Part shown: piece by piece, positions 58,057-59,657 of the stretch | Numbering within the stretch: the stretch's first letter is position 1 | How the letters are laid out: every line of letters begins with the position of its first letter | From: Acidobacteriota bacterium | Lineage (GTDB): Bacteria; Acidobacteriota; Terriglobia; UBA7540 | Direction of reading: 5' to 3' | NCBI GenBank assembly: GCA_003225365.1 | Contig: QHZN01000055.1 | Location: forward strand, 1 to 59,657 | DNA: 59,657 bases | Position numbers and translations under genes: made by a program | The notes under the pieces: generated by a model | Seen by the model: only the letters and a program-made list of their open reading frames with translations | What the model was told of the DNA's origin: nothing | Database searches by the model: none

Positions 58057-58667
58057 ATGCCACTCTTCCTTGGCGCTTCTCGTCCAGAGCCACGCTCCGC
58101 GGCGAGCGGGTCTCGGCGGCCGTGGCTGCTTTTCGGCCATCGCGGGGCCTCTGGCGAGGCGCCCGAGAATACCTTCGCCGCCTTCGAACTGGCGCTCAAG
58201 CAGGGCGCCGATGGCATCGAATTCGACGTGCACCTCTCCTCCGACGGCGTCCCCGTGGTCATCCACGACGCGCGGCTGGAGAGGACGACGAACGGAACCG
58301 GCTTGGTCGGCGCGCACTCGCTCCCGGCCCTTCGCCGGCTCGATGCGGGCTCGCGGTTCAATCGCCGCTTTCCCGCTCGCGCCCGGGCCCAATACGCCGG
58401 CGAGAGAATTCCAACCCTCGATGAAACTTTGGAGTTTTCACGCGGCCCCTCGCGGCCGTTCTGCGCGCGCGGAGGATAGGCGCCCGAACCTTGCTCCCGT
58501 ATTGGGCTTTCGCTTCCCAGCGCTTCATTCTTCGCGCCCATCGCGCCGGCCTCGGTGTGATCGTCTGGGGCCTCGACCAACCGCGCCGCGCCCGGCGGCT
58601 GGTCTTGAACGGTGTGGACGGGATCGTCACCAACTTCCCGGAGCGGGTGGCGCAATTGCGCTTATAA
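58057..58667 (+). pseudogene. Glycerophosphodiester phosphodiesterase with internal deletion and frameshift
   Basis: The N-terminal part (from ATG 58057) has LLFGHRGASGEAPENTFAAF, IEFDVHLSSDGVPVVIHDA and IPTLDETLEF, the metal-binding GDPD signature with HRG, ExD and His. At about 58438 it goes out of phase. The true C-terminus TRPLAAVLRARRIGARTLLP, GLGVIVWGLDQPRRARRL and GVDGIVTNFPERVAQLRL is in a different frame and stops at 58667. About 60-65 codons that should link LEF to TRPLAA are absent. The intact enzyme would give glycerol 3-phosphate next to glpD. Confidence 0.8.
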
Positions 58668-58681
58668 TCGCGCTCGGCGGA

Positions 58682-58972
58682 ATGAAGCGAGAGCAAGGGC
58701 AAGTCGCGAAACGGTATGTCATTTCGGGGCGAGTGCAGGGTGTGGGCTACCGGTTTTTTGCGGAGCAGCACGCCCGTGAGCTCGGTGTCCGAGGGTACGT
58801 CATGAACCGCTCGGACGGCTGTGTGGAAGTTTACGCCATCGGCAGCGCCGCGGCGCTCGAAGAGCTGAAGCGGCGTCTCGCCAAAGGCCCGCTCAGCGCG
58901 CGCGTCACCGGCTTCGAAGAATTGGAAGAAACAGTGGATACGATTTACACTCGATTCCTGATCGAACCCTGA
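58682..58972 (+). CDS. acyP: Acylphosphatase
   Basis: 96 residues from the ATG at 58682. [20 protein letters not shown] followed by [14 protein letters not shown] is the acylphosphatase signature, with the catalytic Arg in GYRFF and the Asn in MNRSDG. It hydrolyses acyl phosphates such as carbamoyl phosphate. Only 14 bases after the GDPD stop. Full length. Confidence 0.92.
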   Translation: MKREQGQVAKRYVISGRVQGVGYRFFAEQHARELGVRGYVMNRSDGCVEVYAIGSAAALEELKRRLAKGPLSARVTGFEELEETVDTIYTRFLIEP

Positions 58973-59067
58973 TCGCGGCGTGCCGGGGGGCCGCTGGCGT
59001 CAGGCGTCGTCGTTCCGCGCGTGTCGGGGCCATGTCCTTCGGCGCCTACCCAAATTACGGAGGACCC

Positions 59068-59583
59068 GTGGAGAAGCTGAAAAGCTTGATCCGGGAGGTT
59101 CCGGACTTTCCCAAGCCCGGCATCAATTTCTACGACATCACCACGCTGCTCAAGGACCCGGTCGGTTTGCACGAAGCGGTGGATACCCTGGCCGGCCACT
59201 ACGTCGGCCGAAAAGTGAACGTGGTGGTGGGAATCGAGGCGCGGGGGTTCATCTTCGCCCCTATCGTCGCCTATCGGCTCAATGCGGGCTTCGTGCCGGT
59301 CCGCAAACCCCACAAGCTTCCCGCCGAAACGGCCAGCGCCGCCTACGAACTCGAATATGGTAAGGGCGCGCTGGAAATCCATCGCGATGCCATTGAGCCT
59401 AAGCATGAGGTCCTGATCATTGACGACCTGCTGGCCACGGGCGGCACCGCCGCCGCTGTCGCCAAACTCGTTGAATCGCTAGGTGGGCGAGTGGTCGGCG
59501 TGGGGGTCCTTATCGAGCTCCTAGCCCTGCACGGGCGCGAAAAACTTTCGGCATATGACGTCCATTCTGTTCTGAAATACTGA
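59068..59583 (+). CDS. apt: Adenine phosphoribosyltransferase
   Basis: 171 residues from the GTG at 59068, preceded by GGAGGACCC; an ATG at 59032 is possible but adds non-family residues. Start [38 protein letters not shown], the flexible loop [20 protein letters not shown] and the PRPP-binding [16 protein letters not shown]. It salvages adenine to AMP. Full length. Confidence 0.95.
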   Translation: MEKLKSLIREVPDFPKPGINFYDITTLLKDPVGLHEAVDTLAGHYVGRKVNVVVGIEARGFIFAPIVAYRLNAGFVPVRKPHKLPAETASAAYELEYGKGALEIHRDAIEPKHEVLIIDDLLATGGTAAAVAKLVESLGGRVVGVGVLIELLALHGREKLSAYDVHSVLKY

Positions 59584-59657
59584 TGCCCGCCCCGGGCCAA
59601 CATCAGCCGGCGTTGGCCGCAGGAGCAGGCCCGGCATTAGGTGGGAGCGCGTTCAGG

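Noticed and set aside
59584..59657. tRNA or small RNA at the right edge
   Set aside because: No cloverleaf or conserved T-loop sequence is visible; a search elsewhere in the window by eye also found none.

Overview
The window is GC-rich bacterial chromosome that most resembles an Acidobacteriota genome, probably a metagenome-assembled one. The pointers are an 830-residue MacB/FtsX-type permease of the duplicated orphan kind, several Tat-exported TIM-barrel 'sugar phosphate isomerase' proteins, a PmoA-like DUF6807 protein, a protein of the 'ANRxNAxxSTGPRT' family, neutral ceramidases and many secreted glycoside hydrolases. I see no rRNA, tRNA, CRISPR array, phage module or intact insertion sequence.

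Layout. 1-13.8 kb is carbohydrate-centred: secreted GH42, a small RHH/RelE pair, a Gfo/Idh/MocA oxidoreductase, a Tat isomerase-like protein, an NYN-LOTUS RNA-binding protein, DUF6807, a SYLF protein and a GH2 exo-glucosaminidase-like enzyme. 13.8-21.2 kb holds a DUF433/DUF5615 toxin-antitoxin-like pair flanked by direct repeats, class I aldolase, a zinc-ribbon TPR protein, a ClC channel with C-terminal CBS-like domain, an ECF sigma factor with a membrane partner and a secreted protein, and a truncated CBS protein. 21.4-32.1 kb holds GH29 fucosidase, the pntA-pntA2-pntB transhydrogenase operon, remnants of a transposase and an antitoxin, an AhpD-like protein, the large permease and an NCS1 permease. 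32.6-45 kb holds a second Tat isomerase, a broken PIG-L deacetylase, galK-galT, a membrane metallophosphoesterase, two tandem ceramidase genes (one broken) and a TPR lipoprotein-like operon. 45.5-48.2 kb is a 7-deazaguanine (queuosine precursor) cluster queC-queE-queD. 48.3-59.6 kb holds a broken DinG-type helicase, Der, the yacL-ispD-ispF block, a HEPN/MNT pair with a frameshifted HEPN gene, a damaged glpD, a damaged glycerophosphodiester phosphodiesterase, acylphosphatase and apt.

Two features that run through the whole window are the main discoveries. First, at least twelve copies of a non-coding element lie between (and sometimes inside) genes. The best ones end in near-perfect inverted repeats CTAG(C/G)AGGCTGATGAAAAA and carry variable interiors built from short modules (GTCATTCTGAGCGAAGCGAAG, CCCTTCGACTCCGCTCAGGG and so on). 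They behave like MITEs: they supply stop codons, cut off a CBS gene, cover a start region and share ends while swapping interiors. Other hairpin families (GGTAGCGCAGAG, CTGGCGCAGA, CCCGATGAATCGGG) and degenerate purine/pyrimidine heptad arrays accompany them. Second, at least six otherwise well conserved genes have lost an internal piece, often of about 60-70 codons, with clean junctions (antitoxin, PIG-L, ceramidase, DinG, GlpD, GDPD). This is either unusual gene erosion or a systematic assembly fault, and it must be resolved before the functions are taken at face value.
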